Assembly: GCA_902825855.1 (NCBI GenBank)
Contig: CADECW010000048.1
Coordinates: 1-49,407 of the forward strand
Length of the DNA stretch: 49,407 bases
Source of the DNA: an uncultured Rhodospirillales bacterium
Lineage (GTDB): Bacteria; Pseudomonadota; Alphaproteobacteria; Reyranellales; Reyranellaceae
Reading direction: 5' to 3'
Position numbers and translations under genes: made by a program. The notes under the pieces were generated by a model. It had not been told where the DNA came from. It saw nothing but the letters and a program-made list of their open reading frames with translations, and ran no database searches. This document shows positions 16,279 to 27,276 of this stretch, in pieces. The first letter of the stretch is position 1. Each line of letters opens with the position of its first letter.

Positions 16279-19200
16279 TTGAGTAGACACGCGCGGCTGG
16301 GGGCAGGCGTGGCGAACGATATCTTATGGCTGTTCGACAAGTTGGGATTCACGCTGCACGCCGAGGCACCGCCCGGCGGCGAGACGTTCAGCGCCACGAC
16401 GCTGGAGGTGGCCGGAACGGCCGGGCCAGGTAGCGTCAAGCAGACGCTCAAGCTCAATTCGCCCATCGACATTCCGCGCAAGCTGCTGAAGACGGGACCG
16501 GCGAACGGCCTCGTCTTCCGCAACAAGGACGAATTGGAGCAGCTCGCACAGGAGGAATGGGCGGCGCTGCGCGAGCGCCTGCGCCGCCGGCTGGCGCAGC
16601 CGTTCGAGGTCTCGGTCGACAACGCCGATACGCTGTTCGAGCTGCAGGCGATCGCGAGCCAGAAGGTCACGGCGCGGCTCTGGCTGATGCCAGAGGTCCT
16701 CGATCCGGCCGCGGTCACGGCCGACACCGTGCTGGTGCGGGTCGAGGCGGACGCGAGTGTCGACATCGACCTGACCCTGACGGCCGGCGCGGCCGCGTCG
16801 CTCAAGGGCCGATGGCGCCTCGACCTACGCGTGAGAGCGGCGGCGCTGCAGGACGCGGTGGATGCGTTGCTCGCGCTCGACCTGCCGAGCCTGCCGGCCT
16901 TCGATCTCGACTGGCCGCGCTTCAAGCTGCCGAAGCTGAGCTTCGCGGGGCTGAGCTTCCCGACATTCGGCAAGCTACCGTCGCTGCTCCCGATCTCCCT
17001 GCCGCCGTTCGCGACGAAGCTCACCTTCACGCCGGACAATCCGTTGCCGGATGTCAAGGCCAGCCTGGTCAATGGCGATCTCTCGCTCGCTACCGCCGCG
17101 CCCGCCGGCGGCAAGCTGTTCTACAACGGCATTAAGATCTGCGAGGTCAGTAACGCAACGTTCAGCTATGACGGCGTCGCGAAGAAGCACAGCTTCACGG
17201 CGACGCTTCAGGTGACGGACATTCCGGTCGGCCAGCCGTTCCCGGTCGACTTGGTAAACGACAAACGCTTGCCGTTCAGCATCAAGATCGCCGCGGTCAG
17301 CACGACCGTGAAGTTCGACCCGATCGTAATCAATCCGACCAACGGCGCTACGGTGCAGGGCGTGACGCTTGCGCACGAGCTCAAGGGCATTCGGATCGCC
17401 GCGATCGACGACCCGACCCTGTTCATCGTGCTCGATGCCAGCTTCGAGACCACGGTCCAGCCCGGCGGCGGCATCCACTCCAAGCTCACCGAGCTTAAGA
17501 TCGCCGAGCCCTATCCGCTGGTGCTGATCGCCAAGGTCGCGACTGCGGCGGTCGAGGCGGTGGGCGAGTTGATCCGGCTGATCGCCGCGATCCCGCTGCC
17601 CAAGGCGAACATGCCCGGCTTCGATATCGAGAAGCTGAAGGCGCTGCTGACGCTGCTCGGGCGCATGCTGGCCGCGGCGATGACGTGGCTCGCCAAGCAG
17701 GCCGGCGAGGCCGCCGGGCTGCTGGCCGGCGCCGTCGAGGCGGTCGCCAAGCTAATCGGCAAGCTGCTGGATGCGCTCGCGGACGCCGCGCTCGCGGCCT
17801 ACAAGGTGGTCTGCATCGAGATCCGGCTCGATGCGCGCAGCTACCAGACCCGCCAGATCGTCCTCACGCCGGCGAACGATCAACCGATCGGCGGCGCGCT
17901 GAATCTCTCCGCGCTCGGATTCGACCTCGAGATAGACGCGAAGGCGAAGCCCTCGCTGCTGATCGATTTCGGCCCGGAGAGCTGGTTCGGACTGATTGTC
18001 GAGCCCGTGGCCGGCGCGCATGCGACACTGTCGACCGATCTCTGGCTCGACAAGGAGACCGGACCGCAGCAACCGCTCGGCACTCTGGACAACGACAGCG
18101 GCGCAGCCTCCGGGGCCGCGGAGCGGCTGATCGTGCTGAAAGCCGAGCCGGGGCAGGGCGGCGCCGATGGCGCGAAGCGCGACATCGTCGTCGCGGCGGT
18201 GCAGCGCGGTCGCCTGCGCCTGTTCCAGCGTTTGGTCACCACCGGCGCCGACCGAGCCAAGGACGTGACGTTGCAGGCTGGCAATGCGACCTTCACGGTG
18301 CTCTCGAAGCACCAGTCGGCCAGACTCGACCCGGCCACCATTGGCACCAATGCAGCGGCCGACGACATCGTCCTGACGCCCACGGTCGGCAACGTCAAGG
18401 ACCGCATCCTCGGCCTGCTGCCAAAGGCCGGTGACGAGACCGGCGGCGGCGGCGAGTTCGCCAAGATGCTGTCGCAGAAGATTCAGATCGACAATCCCAA
18501 GCTGGCTTTCGACGGCCCGACCCGGACCGCAACGCTGACCCTCGATGTCACGGTGCATCTTGGCAAGGGCTTCTCGCCGCAGACCAAGCTCGCCGTCGCC
18601 GCCTCGCTCGATGACCTGTCGATGAAGGTGGCCGGCGGCGACCGCATCGCGATCAAGGCGAAGAACAAGGAGACACGTCACTACCGGCCGCTGGGTTTCG
18701 ACCTAGAAGTGCGCCGGAAGGAGGGCGTGACCGACGATGAGTACGAGCAGTTCTACCTCGACCTGTCGGCCGGCGGCGAGAAGCTCGGGCTCGGCCGCCA
18801 AGCCGACGCCTTCCTCTCCTACGACCGGGTCGCGTCGGCCGGGAAGGGGCTGCAGTTCCAGCTCAGCGAATTCGCGATCGGCCGGTCCGGCCTCGACCTT
18901 GAGGCGCGGATCAAGCCGGACGCGGTGCGCCTCGGCGGCGTCGACATGCCGTTCACCTTCACGTCGGGCGCGGTCTCGATCAAGGGCTCACGCTTCAGCG
19001 GCGGATCGCTCACCGGTTCCGGGCAACTGCCAAAGAAGCTGATCGGCGAGGCCAAGGCCACGGTCGCGCTGACGCTCGGGCGCAGTCCATCCGGCGGCGA
19101 CGTCGTGGTCGAGGCCGCGACTGCCCTGATCGACAAGAGCGGCGATCCGATCAAGTGCCATTCGACGCGATTCGACATCACCATCACGGAGCTCGGTTTC

Positions 19201-22200
19201 AGCTTCGTGATGGAGGAGAGCTATCACTTCTTCTTCCTGGTCACCGGCAGCGCGCGCTTCAACCCCGGCGACACTGCGTTCGCGCGCGGCCTCCTGAAAA
19301 ATTTCGAGGCGATCGAGATCCGTTTCGACAAGGCACCGCTGACCTCGGACCCGCGCGTGCTGATGCGTGCGATCTCGTTCCTGGTGAAGCTGAAGCCGCC
19401 GAAGCTGATCAAGCTGTTCGACATCTTCCGCTTCGAGCTGCGCAGCATCGCGTTCTATCCGGCGGCCGACAAGTTCGGCGGCGACCCCGCCATGGGCTTC
19501 GGCGGCCAAGTCAATTTCCTCAACAGCGGCGACCGGGTCAGCATTCAGGTCAATTTTCACGAGATGCTGATCGGGCCGCCGGCGGGCAACGACATCCTGC
19601 CGCGCATCCGCTTCGACGGGCTCGGCGTCGCGATCTCGCTCAGCGGCGTCAAGATCGGCGGCACCGCGATCACGGTGGACGCCGACCTGCCCTCGCTTTA
19701 CCGGCCGGGCGTGCTGCCCAAGAACATCTCGGCGCAGGGCTTCCTCGCGAGCGGCTTCGTCGAGGTCCAGGGCTGGGCGCCGATGTCGGCGACGCTGGGC
19801 TTCCTCGAGCTCAAGGACAAGGCCAATCCCGGCGCCACGCCGCTTCACGCCTTTTTTATCTACGGGCAGATGTATAAAATGTCGGAGCCGATCGACACGC
19901 CGATCGGCACGATCTACCTGCGCGAGGTCGGCTTCGGCTTCGGCTATCGTTACACGCTCGCCGGCATCGCCCAGGCCGAGAGCGCGAAGACGCCGCAGGA
20001 GCTGGTCAAGATTCTCGACGAGGTGTCTAAATATCAAGGCAGCCTCGACCGATTCGAGGCCTGGGAGCCGACTTACCACAATGCCGATCTGACGCTCGCG
20101 CTGCGGGGCATGCTGGCGCTCTCGGCGGCGCAGCGCACCAGCAGCGAGTACAACGACAAGGTCGAGGCGAAACTTCCCAACCCGATCCTGCTCGACATCG
20201 TCGCGGCGCTGCGCACTGACCTGACGATTCTGATCAATCTGCGCGCCTGGCTGTGCGTGAACTACCACAAATGGGTGACTGACGGCGGCGACGCGGACTG
20301 GAAGCGCGAGCCGGTGTTCCGCGGCTACCTGTATTTTTCGGCGCCGAAGCGCGAGTTCCTCGGCCGCTTCATCTCCAACCGCAACGGTTTCATCGGCGAG
20401 CATCCGCCGATGCCGTCGCAGCTGAAGACCGCGATCCAGGCGACCGACTTCTCGGCGACACTCTACATTCGGCCGGGCCTGTTCCACTTCGAGCTCGGCT
20501 GGCCTTACGAGCTCGCCTTCGAGCTCGGCAAGCGCGGCGAGACCTTCTATCTTAGCGTCCGGGGCGGGCTGATCCAACGGGTCGAGGACTTCTCGGTCCT
20601 GCAGGGCATCGCCTTCAAGGCCTATGGCGAGGTGCATCTCGAGGGCCGGATCGGCTCCGACAGCTTCGGCGCCGCCGCCGTGGCGCATGCGACCTTCAAT
20701 CTCGAAACGCGGCTCTTGTCCTACCTGTCGCTGCGCAACTTCGACGAGTCGATGTACTACGGCTATCTGCGTCTCGACATCCTGATCGACGCGCGGATCG
20801 AGGTTTGGCTCAGCTTCAAGATCTTCGGCAAGCGGATCCGGCTCTCGGCCGGCTTCTCGATCCACCTCGCGGTCTCGATCGCGATCGAGGGTGTGGTGTC
20901 GCCCAAGGGGCTTGGTGGCAAGGCGCATGCATCGGTCGGCATCCGCGCATTCGGCCGCACTGCCTCGGTCGGCATCGGCTTCAGCTTCAACAACGGCCTG
21001 CTGGACCAGGCGCGTGCCCGCGTCGCCGGCTTCATGGCGCTCGGCCTGAGCACGCCGATCCCGGACAAGAGCCAGGACGGCCGGCGCGTCGAGAGCAATC
21101 CGCCGCCGGAGCCGCCGCGTCACGAGCAGGCGGCGATTGCCGACCAGACCATCGACGAGGAGCTCGGCGCCGCGCCGGCGCCCGGGCTCGTGACTCCGCC
21201 GGAGTTGAAGGGGCGGCCGATCACGGCGACCAATTTCTGGGCCATGCTATTCCCGACTTCGTTTGCGGGCCAGGCGGGCGAGTGGTACGTGATGCAGCTT
21301 GTGCCGCGCGATCACACGGCGGTCGACAAGAACGACAGGCCCGAAACTGTTGCAGATCCGGCGGCCACGTTCTTCGCATCACCCGCGATGGCGGGCGGTC
21401 AATTGCAGTCGCCGTCCCACGTGCTGGCGAGCGGTAAGCCGATTCTGCAAGAGTTCTTCCAGCTGCCGTTCGACGGGCCTGCCAAGCCGGTCGCATGGGC
21501 AGACAGATACGAGACCAATGGCGACGAGACGGTCGACGCGGGCGTCACCCTCAACGAGCTCCTGTTCGACCTGTTCCTCGATCCCGACGCAGGCCAGCCG
21601 ACAGAGCCGTTCCCGCGCTTCATCACGCCCGGCCAGGAGACCCTGGCGGACGACACCAAGGCCGCGGCCGCCATGCTGGCGCGGCACGGTCGCTCGCGCA
21701 TCGAGCTGTCCGCGCTCCGCAAGCGCGAAGCTCAGATTGAGGAGGCGCGTTCGGCGATCCTCGCCTCGGTGCTCGATACCGCTGCACAGTTCGCCGCCCA
21801 GGGCGTGCCTGCGGGCAAGCTGCCGACCCGCAATGCAGAAGTCGACGCGCGCGATTTCGGCCTAACCTTCCTGATTTCGGAGGAATCCCTCAGGCAACTG
21901 TTCCCGGACCTCGCGACCGCCGAGCAGGACGGCGACATCACCAGCCCACCGCTCGGCGGTTTCACGGTGGTCAAGAGCGACGCGCCGGCTGCAGCAGGCA
22001 CCGTGCATCTGTTCAACCCGCCAAGTCGCATGTTCCGAAAGGCGCAGCCGCACTTCACGCCGCGCCATGTCATCAGCGAGCAGGGGATCATGCTCGACTG
22101 GGACCTGGAGCCGGCCTGGGGCGAGTCGCAGGGCGCCTATCACGACCCGGAATTTCATCTGCGCCACTATCGTGTGCGGCGCACGATCCGCGGCTTGAAG

Positions 22201-25200
22201 AAGGGCGAGTATCACGCCGAGTTCGTCGTCAAGTCAGCGGCGCCGACCCGGCTGGCGGTGGAGAAAGGCGTCACCACCCTGACCATGTTGCGTCCACCCT
22301 TCCAGTTCATCGACGACCTGCGCCAAAAGGATCCGGACACAGGAGCGGTCGCGATCCCTGAGGATCTGCGTGAGGCGCTGCTCAACCAGCGGCAGCTCAC
22401 GTCTGACGACTCCAATACCGCCGTCGACATCCTCTACGAGATCGTTCCGGTCGACATCGCGGGGACCTCGGATTTCGGCGAGCCCTATGAGGTGCCGATC
22501 ACCGGGGCCGCGAAGCCGCTGCCGATCTCGCCGCGCCAGGCGGTGCTGCAGCTGACCTACGAGAAGCCGGGCTCACCGGAAGCGCCGAAGCTGCGCTTCC
22601 TGTTCACGCCGAAGCCGAAGGACAAGACTTTCGCGCTGCATCTGCGCATCCTCACCGAGAAGGTGGAGGCGCTCGGCACCTATGGCAACGATGCGCTGGA
22701 ACAGGCCGGCCGGTTCGACGAGCGGTCGATCGAGCGGCTGCGTGGCAGCGACGTCGCTGAGTTCGTCCTCAAGCTGAAGCCCGGAACGCCGTCCGATCCG
22801 TTCGTGTTCCAGAACGAGGATCGCGATCCCGGCAAAACCGCGGCGTCTAACAAGGATGCGGCGCCGTCCGAGGAATCGAAGGATCTGACGCCCGGCTATT
22901 TCAGCGCGTCGATCCAGATGCTGAAGGACGGCAAGCTGGTCGACGCGAAGCTCAGCGCGATCCTGACCGCGCTCGATGCCGATGACGCCAATATCGTTCC
23001 GGGCCTCTCGCGCCGCCTGTTCGTGCGCCGGCTGGCCGCCGAGGCCGTCAAACCCGCTGACCTGCACGTATCCGGCCTGCACGGCGAATGGCGCAGCATG
23101 CCGGTCAACCTCGTGCTGGCGCGCGAGGAGTCTCCGCTTGCCCCGGAGAAAGCGAAGCCGATCAGCACCATCCTTGAGACCTTCGAGCAGCCGCTCGCGC
23201 TGCAATTCATGGCGCTGCGCAACACGGGAGGTGACGCCACCTGCGAGAGCGGCCGGCTGCACCTGATCTATCCGCCGGCCAAAGGCACGATCGACGACCT
23301 CGCGCCTGCGCCCGGACAGGAGCCGCAGCCGTTCCCGACCCTGCGCGATCCCGCGCGGCGCACCGCCACCCGGCTGAACTGGCGGGTCGACGCGCGCAGC
23401 CTGCACCGCGAACAGGGGCCGGACCATGAAGAGCTCTATCGCTGGATCGGTGGCTATGACCTGCATGTGGTCGACCCCGACGCGCTGCCGGCGCTGTCGG
23501 ACGCGGACGACGTCAAGGCGGAGCTCGAATCGGCCGCGAAGCCGGTCGGCCGCGTCGCGCTGATGCCGGCCGCCTTCGACGGCCTCGAGCCGTCCGGCTT
23601 CGGTGACTTCGGCCGGCTGGAGGCCGCTTATCCGAGCGAGACCCTGCGGCTGCTCAATCCGCCCAAGGGCGACCGCGCCACCGGCATGCGCCGTGCCGGC
23701 TGGTACTCGTCGGCCGAGTCAACCGTGCTGTTCCCGCAACCCGCGCTGCGGCGCTCGCTGATGCCCGATCCCGACGAGGCGCTGATCTCCTCGCTGTTCG
23801 CGCACGGCCGGCCCGACGCGCTACGCATCTCGATTCCGGCTTGGCTCGACCAAGCTGGCGATCCGCTCCTCGCCTGGCGGCTCGCCGTCGTCGGCCAGCA
23901 TGGCCATGGTCTGGGCGAATATGACGGCGCGGATGCGCCCCCGGACCTGGATGCTGCCGCAAAGGCAGTCCACTTCCGGCCGGTTGGCGACTTCACGGTC
24001 GCCCAGGTGCGCCAGCTACTGCAGAACCTGCGGCTCGTCCCGGATGGCGCCGCGCGCGCGACCGCCTACCAGCAGGAGACCGAGGCGCTGCAGCGGCGGA
24101 TTGACGATCCGGCGCATCTGGCCGCAGTTAGCCTGCGCATCGAGGTGCTGCGCGCCCGTCAGGATGCCGACGGCAATCCGACCGCGGACTTCGTCATGAT
24201 GACGAGCCGCGAGCACGTGGTCGATCTCGTGCCGGCGCTTCATCCGGTGCTCGGCGACGCGCTCGCGTTCCTGCCCTATGCGTCGCAGAGCGCCGGTGCC
24301 GAGATCGAGGACGGCCGGATCTACCGGCGCTATTCGATCGTTGCCGATCCGGAGCCCGAGGTGAAAGCGAGGTCGTTCGCGGACTGGCTCGACGAGACGC
24401 CGCCCGAACGGGATCCCTATGGCTGGGGCGCGTTGCGCACGCTCGGGCTCGCCCGAGGGTTGCGCCTCTACGACAGCATGTCTGGCGAGTATCTGCGCGG
24501 CAGCAAGCTGATGGAGCGGGTGCGCACCGCGATGCGGCGAGCGCTGCTGCGCTATCGCGATACGGACGCCGCCGGGCAGGAAGAGCGGTTCAACGGCCAG
24601 CCCTTCGTCGACCTGCTCACCAAGCCCTGGGGCAACGCCAAGCTGTTCTGGTTCGACGGCAGCGGGGAAGGCCTCGGCAAGGGCGAGCAGGGCGAGGTGA
24701 TCGAGAACGAGACGCTGGCGGTGATTCAGATCGCGCTGCGTCCCGCGCCCGACCGCCTGACTCCCGCGGCGACTCCCGCGGAGCTGCGGCGCGTCCGCTA
24801 CTTCAAGATCGTTCCCCAGGCCGGCAATGACCAGCGGCCGGAATGGCGCCTGAAGCTCAAGGCATCGTCGGCGGGCCGTTGGTTCGACGTGCTCGCGCGC
24901 TCCGGTGGCATCGAAGCCAATCCGGCCGTCCGCCTCGGCGACGGTGTGGAGCACGCCTTCCGGGTCTCGGCGCAGTTGCCGAAAGACGACAAGGCGATCG
25001 CGATCGTGCGCGTGACCTTGCGGAACACGACGCCGCTGGGTGCGCAGGAGATCGATACGGCGCTGACGCTCGAGAGCGTCGTCGTGCAGCCGGACGGCAC
25101 TCTCGGCGCGCCGCAGCTCGTGACCTATACGAGCGAGGAAATCGTGCAGCCCGCCGTGCTCGAGTCCAATGACGCGCGCGCACCCGATCCTGCCTTCGGC

Positions 25201-27276
25201 AGGTTCGAGGCGCTCAAGGGACAGGACTGGGAGGAGGCGCTGTTCCGCCCGGAGCTCGGCCATCCGTTCCGGCTCTCGCCGGTGCGGGCCTTCACGAACC
25301 TCGCTTATCCACTGGCGCGGCGGTTCGGACGGATCACGCTGCCGCAGGGTATGCCGGTGAGCAACGATCTGGATGCGGAGGAGGCGGAGGCCGCACAGGC
25401 CGGGCGCGCCGAAATCGCGGCTGTTATTGTGCGCTTCTGGACCCGCTATCTCGATCACTGCGCACCGCAGGCGAACGAGGCCGGAATGATCTTCTTCTCG
25501 CTCGGCACGGTCGCGGATCCCGGTGTGTGGCGGCGCGCGCCCGACCCGAGCGGGTTCGTATCAGTGACGATCCCGGATCTTGAGCGCCGCGGCGCACGCC
25601 GGAAATTCGCGATCAGACCCTATGGGCGGTACGAGAGCTGGATCAAGGCGCTCGAGGCCCCGGGCGCCTTGGATGCGCCGCCCGACCTCGTCGGCGCCCT
25701 GGACGCGGCCAGCTTCGCCAACCAGTTCCTCGACATCACGCTGCCACGCACCGAACCGCTCGAGAAGCCCGTGATCCTGGCGGCGCAGCGGCGTTCGGCA
25801 GAGGACGACAAGGATCTGCCGCGCGTGGAGATCGTCGTCGCCCATGGCACCGACATGGTGTTGGCGCAGGCCAATCGCCGCAACGACGCGATGCTCGCGC
25901 CGCTCGGCATCTCGGTTGGCTATCGGCGCGAGTTTCCCCACCAGGAATGGATGCAGGGCCTGGTGAAGGGCGATCCCGGCTACCAGGCGCTGGCGGCATT
26001 CGGCGCGCCGGATGCCGACGCGAACTTCGCCTTCCCGGCGCTCGGGGAGGCCTATGCGGAGGCGAGGCTGGTCGAACTCCGCGAGCTGGTCCCGGACGCC
26101 TGGCTCGGCTCGACGCTGGTCTCTGCAGCGAGCCTGCCATATTTCTTCCGCACCCATGCGCTAGTGCACATGAGCGCCGGCATCGTCGTGTCGGAGACGA
26201 CGCGCGCGGTGTTCGAGGAGGGCTTCGCGGAGCCGCACCTGCCGTACCGGATCACGGACGGCTACGACCAGCGGACGCCGTCGGCGCCGCCGACCTACGA
26301 GGTGGTGCGCGAAGCCAACCAAACGACGATCATCTTCGACCTGGCGCTGCACCGGTTCATTGACTGCATGTCGGCCCGTGAGGCGGTGCTGTGGTTCGGC
26401 GACGCCGGGCAGCATTGGACCGAGATCCGCAATGTCGTGCATCTCCCTGAGCCGGGCATCAGCTACCGGATCTCGATCGACGCGTCGCTTTCTGGGAGCG
26501 GCGAGGTGGTCGCGCGCGCGGGCGAGTTCGATCTACTGCCGGTGGTGCCGAAGAAGGGTGAAGACTCAGCCTATCTGTCGCAGTCGACCGGGCAGTTGCT
26601 CGTGGCCGCGGCTCATGACGACACCAAGCCGCTGCTGGTCGCGCCGACAGGGCCGGGGGACGACTGGCGGCTGCGGGTCGCCACCGTGCCGCGCGATGCT
26701 GGCGCGCTGCGGCCGTTCATGCAGGACGTGGACGGCGATCTCCTGACGCTGCTGAACGCGCGCCTCGCGCAGATCGTCACCGGCGGCGACCTTGTAACCA
26801 TCGATGTGCTGTCCGACCACGTCCTCACTTGCGGTTGGCAGCCAGCGGCGGCCGACTGGATGCCGCTCTGGGACAAGGGGATGGCGGCGCTGGGGTCCGC
26901 TCCCGAGGCGCGTGAGCTGCTACGGCAGTGGCAGGCGCCGCCGCAGCAAGGCGACAAGCTGACCGTGCCGCTGTCCTATCCGTCCCTGCACCATTCCGAT
27001 GCGCTGCAGCGCCTCGACGATCTGTGCAAAGGCCCGCCGCAGGCTACGGGACGCGCGTTGCTGTACGTGCGTCCGCTGCCCAGCGACGAGGACCTGCGCG
27101 GCTTCCGGCCGAGTGCCACGCCGACGCCCGTCGAGACCGAGCTGTGGGCGCTGCTGCTCCGCGTCGCGACCACGCAGCTGTTCGGGCCGGCGCGGCGCCC
27201 CGTGGTCTTGGCCAGCAAGGGCACGCTGACGCCGCTGCACTATCCGATCGCGCGCCGCATCGAGGGAGAGCTTTGA
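16279..27276 (+). CDS. Giant strand-rich protein of unknown family (about 3,660 residues)
   Basis: An uninterrupted frame of about 11 kb with strong coding bias. The start is either TTG 16279 or GTG 16309 (MANDILWLFDKLGF), the latter with GGGGGC upstream. There is no signal peptide. The N-terminal third is strand-rich with a proline-rich segment (LPSLPAFDLDWPRFKLPKLS, about 215-240). A long run of Ala/Leu-rich helices follows at about 410-510 (LIAKVATAAVEAVGELIRLI, LLGRMLAAAMTWLAKQAGEA, AAGLLAGAVEAVAKLIGKLL), which could be membrane-active or a packed stalk. A proline-rich linker (NPPPEPPRHEQ, about 1614) separates this half from a C-terminal half of repeated all-beta modules. I find no Walker, protease or nuclease motif. 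It is coupled to the next gene by TGATG. Confidence 0.8.
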   Translation: MSRHARLGAGVANDILWLFDKLGFTLHAEAPPGGETFSATTLEVAGTAGPGSVKQTLKLNSPIDIPRKLLKTGPANGLVFRNKDELEQLAQEEWAALRERLRRRLAQPFEVSVDNADTLFELQAIASQKVTARLWLMPEVLDPAAVTADTVLVRVEADASVDIDLTLTAGAAASLKGRWRLDLRVRAAALQDAVDALLALDLPSLPAFDLDWPRFKLPKLSFAGLSFPTFGKLPSLLPISLPPFATKLTFTPDNPLPDVKASLVNGDLSLATAAPAGGKLFYNGIKICEVSNATFSYDGVAKKHSFTATLQVTDIPVGQPFPVDLVNDKRLPFSIKIAAVSTTVKFDPIVINPTNGATVQGVTLAHELKGIRIAAIDDPTLFIVLDASFETTVQPGGGIHSKLTELKIAEPYPLVLIAKVATAAVEAVGELIRLIAAIPLPKANMPGFDIEKLKALLTLLGRMLAAAMTWLAKQAGEAAGLLAGAVEAVAKLIGKLLDALADAALAAYKVVCIEIRLDARSYQTRQIVLTPANDQPIGGALNLSALGFDLEIDAKAKPSLLIDFGPESWFGLIVEPVAGAHATLSTDLWLDKETGPQQPLGTLDNDSGAASGAAERLIVLKAEPGQGGADGAKRDIVVAAVQRGRLRLFQRLVTTGADRAKDVTLQAGNATFTVLSKHQSARLDPATIGTNAAADDIVLTPTVGNVKDRILGLLPKAGDETGGGGEFAKMLSQKIQIDNPKLAFDGPTRTATLTLDVTVHLGKGFSPQTKLAVAASLDDLSMKVAGGDRIAIKAKNKETRHYRPLGFDLEVRRKEGVTDDEYEQFYLDLSAGGEKLGLGRQADAFLSYDRVASAGKGLQFQLSEFAIGRSGLDLEARIKPDAVRLGGVDMPFTFTSGAVSIKGSRFSGGSLTGSGQLPKKLIGEAKATVALTLGRSPSGGDVVVEAATALIDKSGDPIKCHSTRFDITITELGFSFVMEESYHFFFLVTGSARFNPGDTAFARGLLKNFEAIEIRFDKAPLTSDPRVLMRAISFLVKLKPPKLIKLFDIFRFELRSIAFYPAADKFGGDPAMGFGGQVNFLNSGDRVSIQVNFHEMLIGPPAGNDILPRIRFDGLGVAISLSGVKIGGTAITVDADLPSLYRPGVLPKNISAQGFLASGFVEVQGWAPMSATLGFLELKDKANPGATPLHAFFIYGQMYKMSEPIDTPIGTIYLREVGFGFGYRYTLAGIAQAESAKTPQELVKILDEVSKYQGSLDRFEAWEPTYHNADLTLALRGMLALSAAQRTSSEYNDKVEAKLPNPILLDIVAALRTDLTILINLRAWLCVNYHKWVTDGGDADWKREPVFRGYLYFSAPKREFLGRFISNRNGFIGEHPPMPSQLKTAIQATDFSATLYIRPGLFHFELGWPYELAFELGKRGETFYLSVRGGLIQRVEDFSVLQGIAFKAYGEVHLEGRIGSDSFGAAAVAHATFNLETRLLSYLSLRNFDESMYYGYLRLDILIDARIEVWLSFKIFGKRIRLSAGFSIHLAVSIAIEGVVSPKGLGGKAHASVGIRAFGRTASVGIGFSFNNGLLDQARARVAGFMALGLSTPIPDKSQDGRRVESNPPPEPPRHEQAAIADQTIDEELGAAPAPGLVTPPELKGRPITATNFWAMLFPTSFAGQAGEWYVMQLVPRDHTAVDKNDRPETVADPAATFFASPAMAGGQLQSPSHVLASGKPILQEFFQLPFDGPAKPVAWADRYETNGDETVDAGVTLNELLFDLFLDPDAGQPTEPFPRFITPGQETLADDTKAAAAMLARHGRSRIELSALRKREAQIEEARSAILASVLDTAAQFAAQGVPAGKLPTRNAEVDARDFGLTFLISEESLRQLFPDLATAEQDGDITSPPLGGFTVVKSDAPAAAGTVHLFNPPSRMFRKAQPHFTPRHVISEQGIMLDWDLEPAWGESQGAYHDPEFHLRHYRVRRTIRGLKKGEYHAEFVVKSAAPTRLAVEKGVTTLTMLRPPFQFIDDLRQKDPDTGAVAIPEDLREALLNQRQLTSDDSNTAVDILYEIVPVDIAGTSDFGEPYEVPITGAAKPLPISPRQAVLQLTYEKPGSPEAPKLRFLFTPKPKDKTFALHLRILTEKVEALGTYGNDALEQAGRFDERSIERLRGSDVAEFVLKLKPGTPSDPFVFQNEDRDPGKTAASNKDAAPSEESKDLTPGYFSASIQMLKDGKLVDAKLSAILTALDADDANIVPGLSRRLFVRRLAAEAVKPADLHVSGLHGEWRSMPVNLVLAREESPLAPEKAKPISTILETFEQPLALQFMALRNTGGDATCESGRLHLIYPPAKGTIDDLAPAPGQEPQPFPTLRDPARRTATRLNWRVDARSLHREQGPDHEELYRWIGGYDLHVVDPDALPALSDADDVKAELESAAKPVGRVALMPAAFDGLEPSGFGDFGRLEAAYPSETLRLLNPPKGDRATGMRRAGWYSSAESTVLFPQPALRRSLMPDPDEALISSLFAHGRPDALRISIPAWLDQAGDPLLAWRLAVVGQHGHGLGEYDGADAPPDLDAAAKAVHFRPVGDFTVAQVRQLLQNLRLVPDGAARATAYQQETEALQRRIDDPAHLAAVSLRIEVLRARQDADGNPTADFVMMTSREHVVDLVPALHPVLGDALAFLPYASQSAGAEIEDGRIYRRYSIVADPEPEVKARSFADWLDETPPERDPYGWGALRTLGLARGLRLYDSMSGEYLRGSKLMERVRTAMRRALLRYRDTDAAGQEERFNGQPFVDLLTKPWGNAKLFWFDGSGEGLGKGEQGEVIENETLAVIQIALRPAPDRLTPAATPAELRRVRYFKIVPQAGNDQRPEWRLKLKASSAGRWFDVLARSGGIEANPAVRLGDGVEHAFRVSAQLPKDDKAIAIVRVTLRNTTPLGAQEIDTALTLESVVVQPDGTLGAPQLVTYTSEEIVQPAVLESNDARAPDPAFGRFEALKGQDWEEALFRPELGHPFRLSPVRAFTNLAYPLARRFGRITLPQGMPVSNDLDAEEAEAAQAGRAEIAAVIVRFWTRYLDHCAPQANEAGMIFFSLGTVADPGVWRRAPDPSGFVSVTIPDLERRGARRKFAIRPYGRYESWIKALEAPGALDAPPDLVGALDAASFANQFLDITLPRTEPLEKPVILAAQRRSAEDDKDLPRVEIVVAHGTDMVLAQANRRNDAMLAPLGISVGYRREFPHQEWMQGLVKGDPGYQALAAFGAPDADANFAFPALGEAYAEARLVELRELVPDAWLGSTLVSAASLPYFFRTHALVHMSAGIVVSETTRAVFEEGFAEPHLPYRITDGYDQRTPSAPPTYEVVREANQTTIIFDLALHRFIDCMSAREAVLWFGDAGQHWTEIRNVVHLPEPGISYRISIDASLSGSGEVVARAGEFDLLPVVPKKGEDSAYLSQSTGQLLVAAAHDDTKPLLVAPTGPGDDWRLRVATVPRDAGALRPFMQDVDGDLLTLLNARLAQIVTGGDLVTIDVLSDHVLTCGWQPAAADWMPLWDKGMAALGSAPEARELLRQWQAPPQQGDKLTVPLSYPSLHHSDALQRLDDLCKGPPQATGRALLYVRPLPSDEDLRGFRPSATPTPVETELWALLLRVATTQLFGPARRPVVLASKGTLTPLHYPIARRIEGEL

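Noticed and set aside
18988..21123. 711-codon minus-strand open frame opposite the first giant gene
   Set aside because: It mirrors the codon structure of the GC-rich sense gene, is full of Arg, Asp and Ala runs, and has no motif or ribosome-binding site. Other long minus frames between 16 and 34 kb have the same cause.
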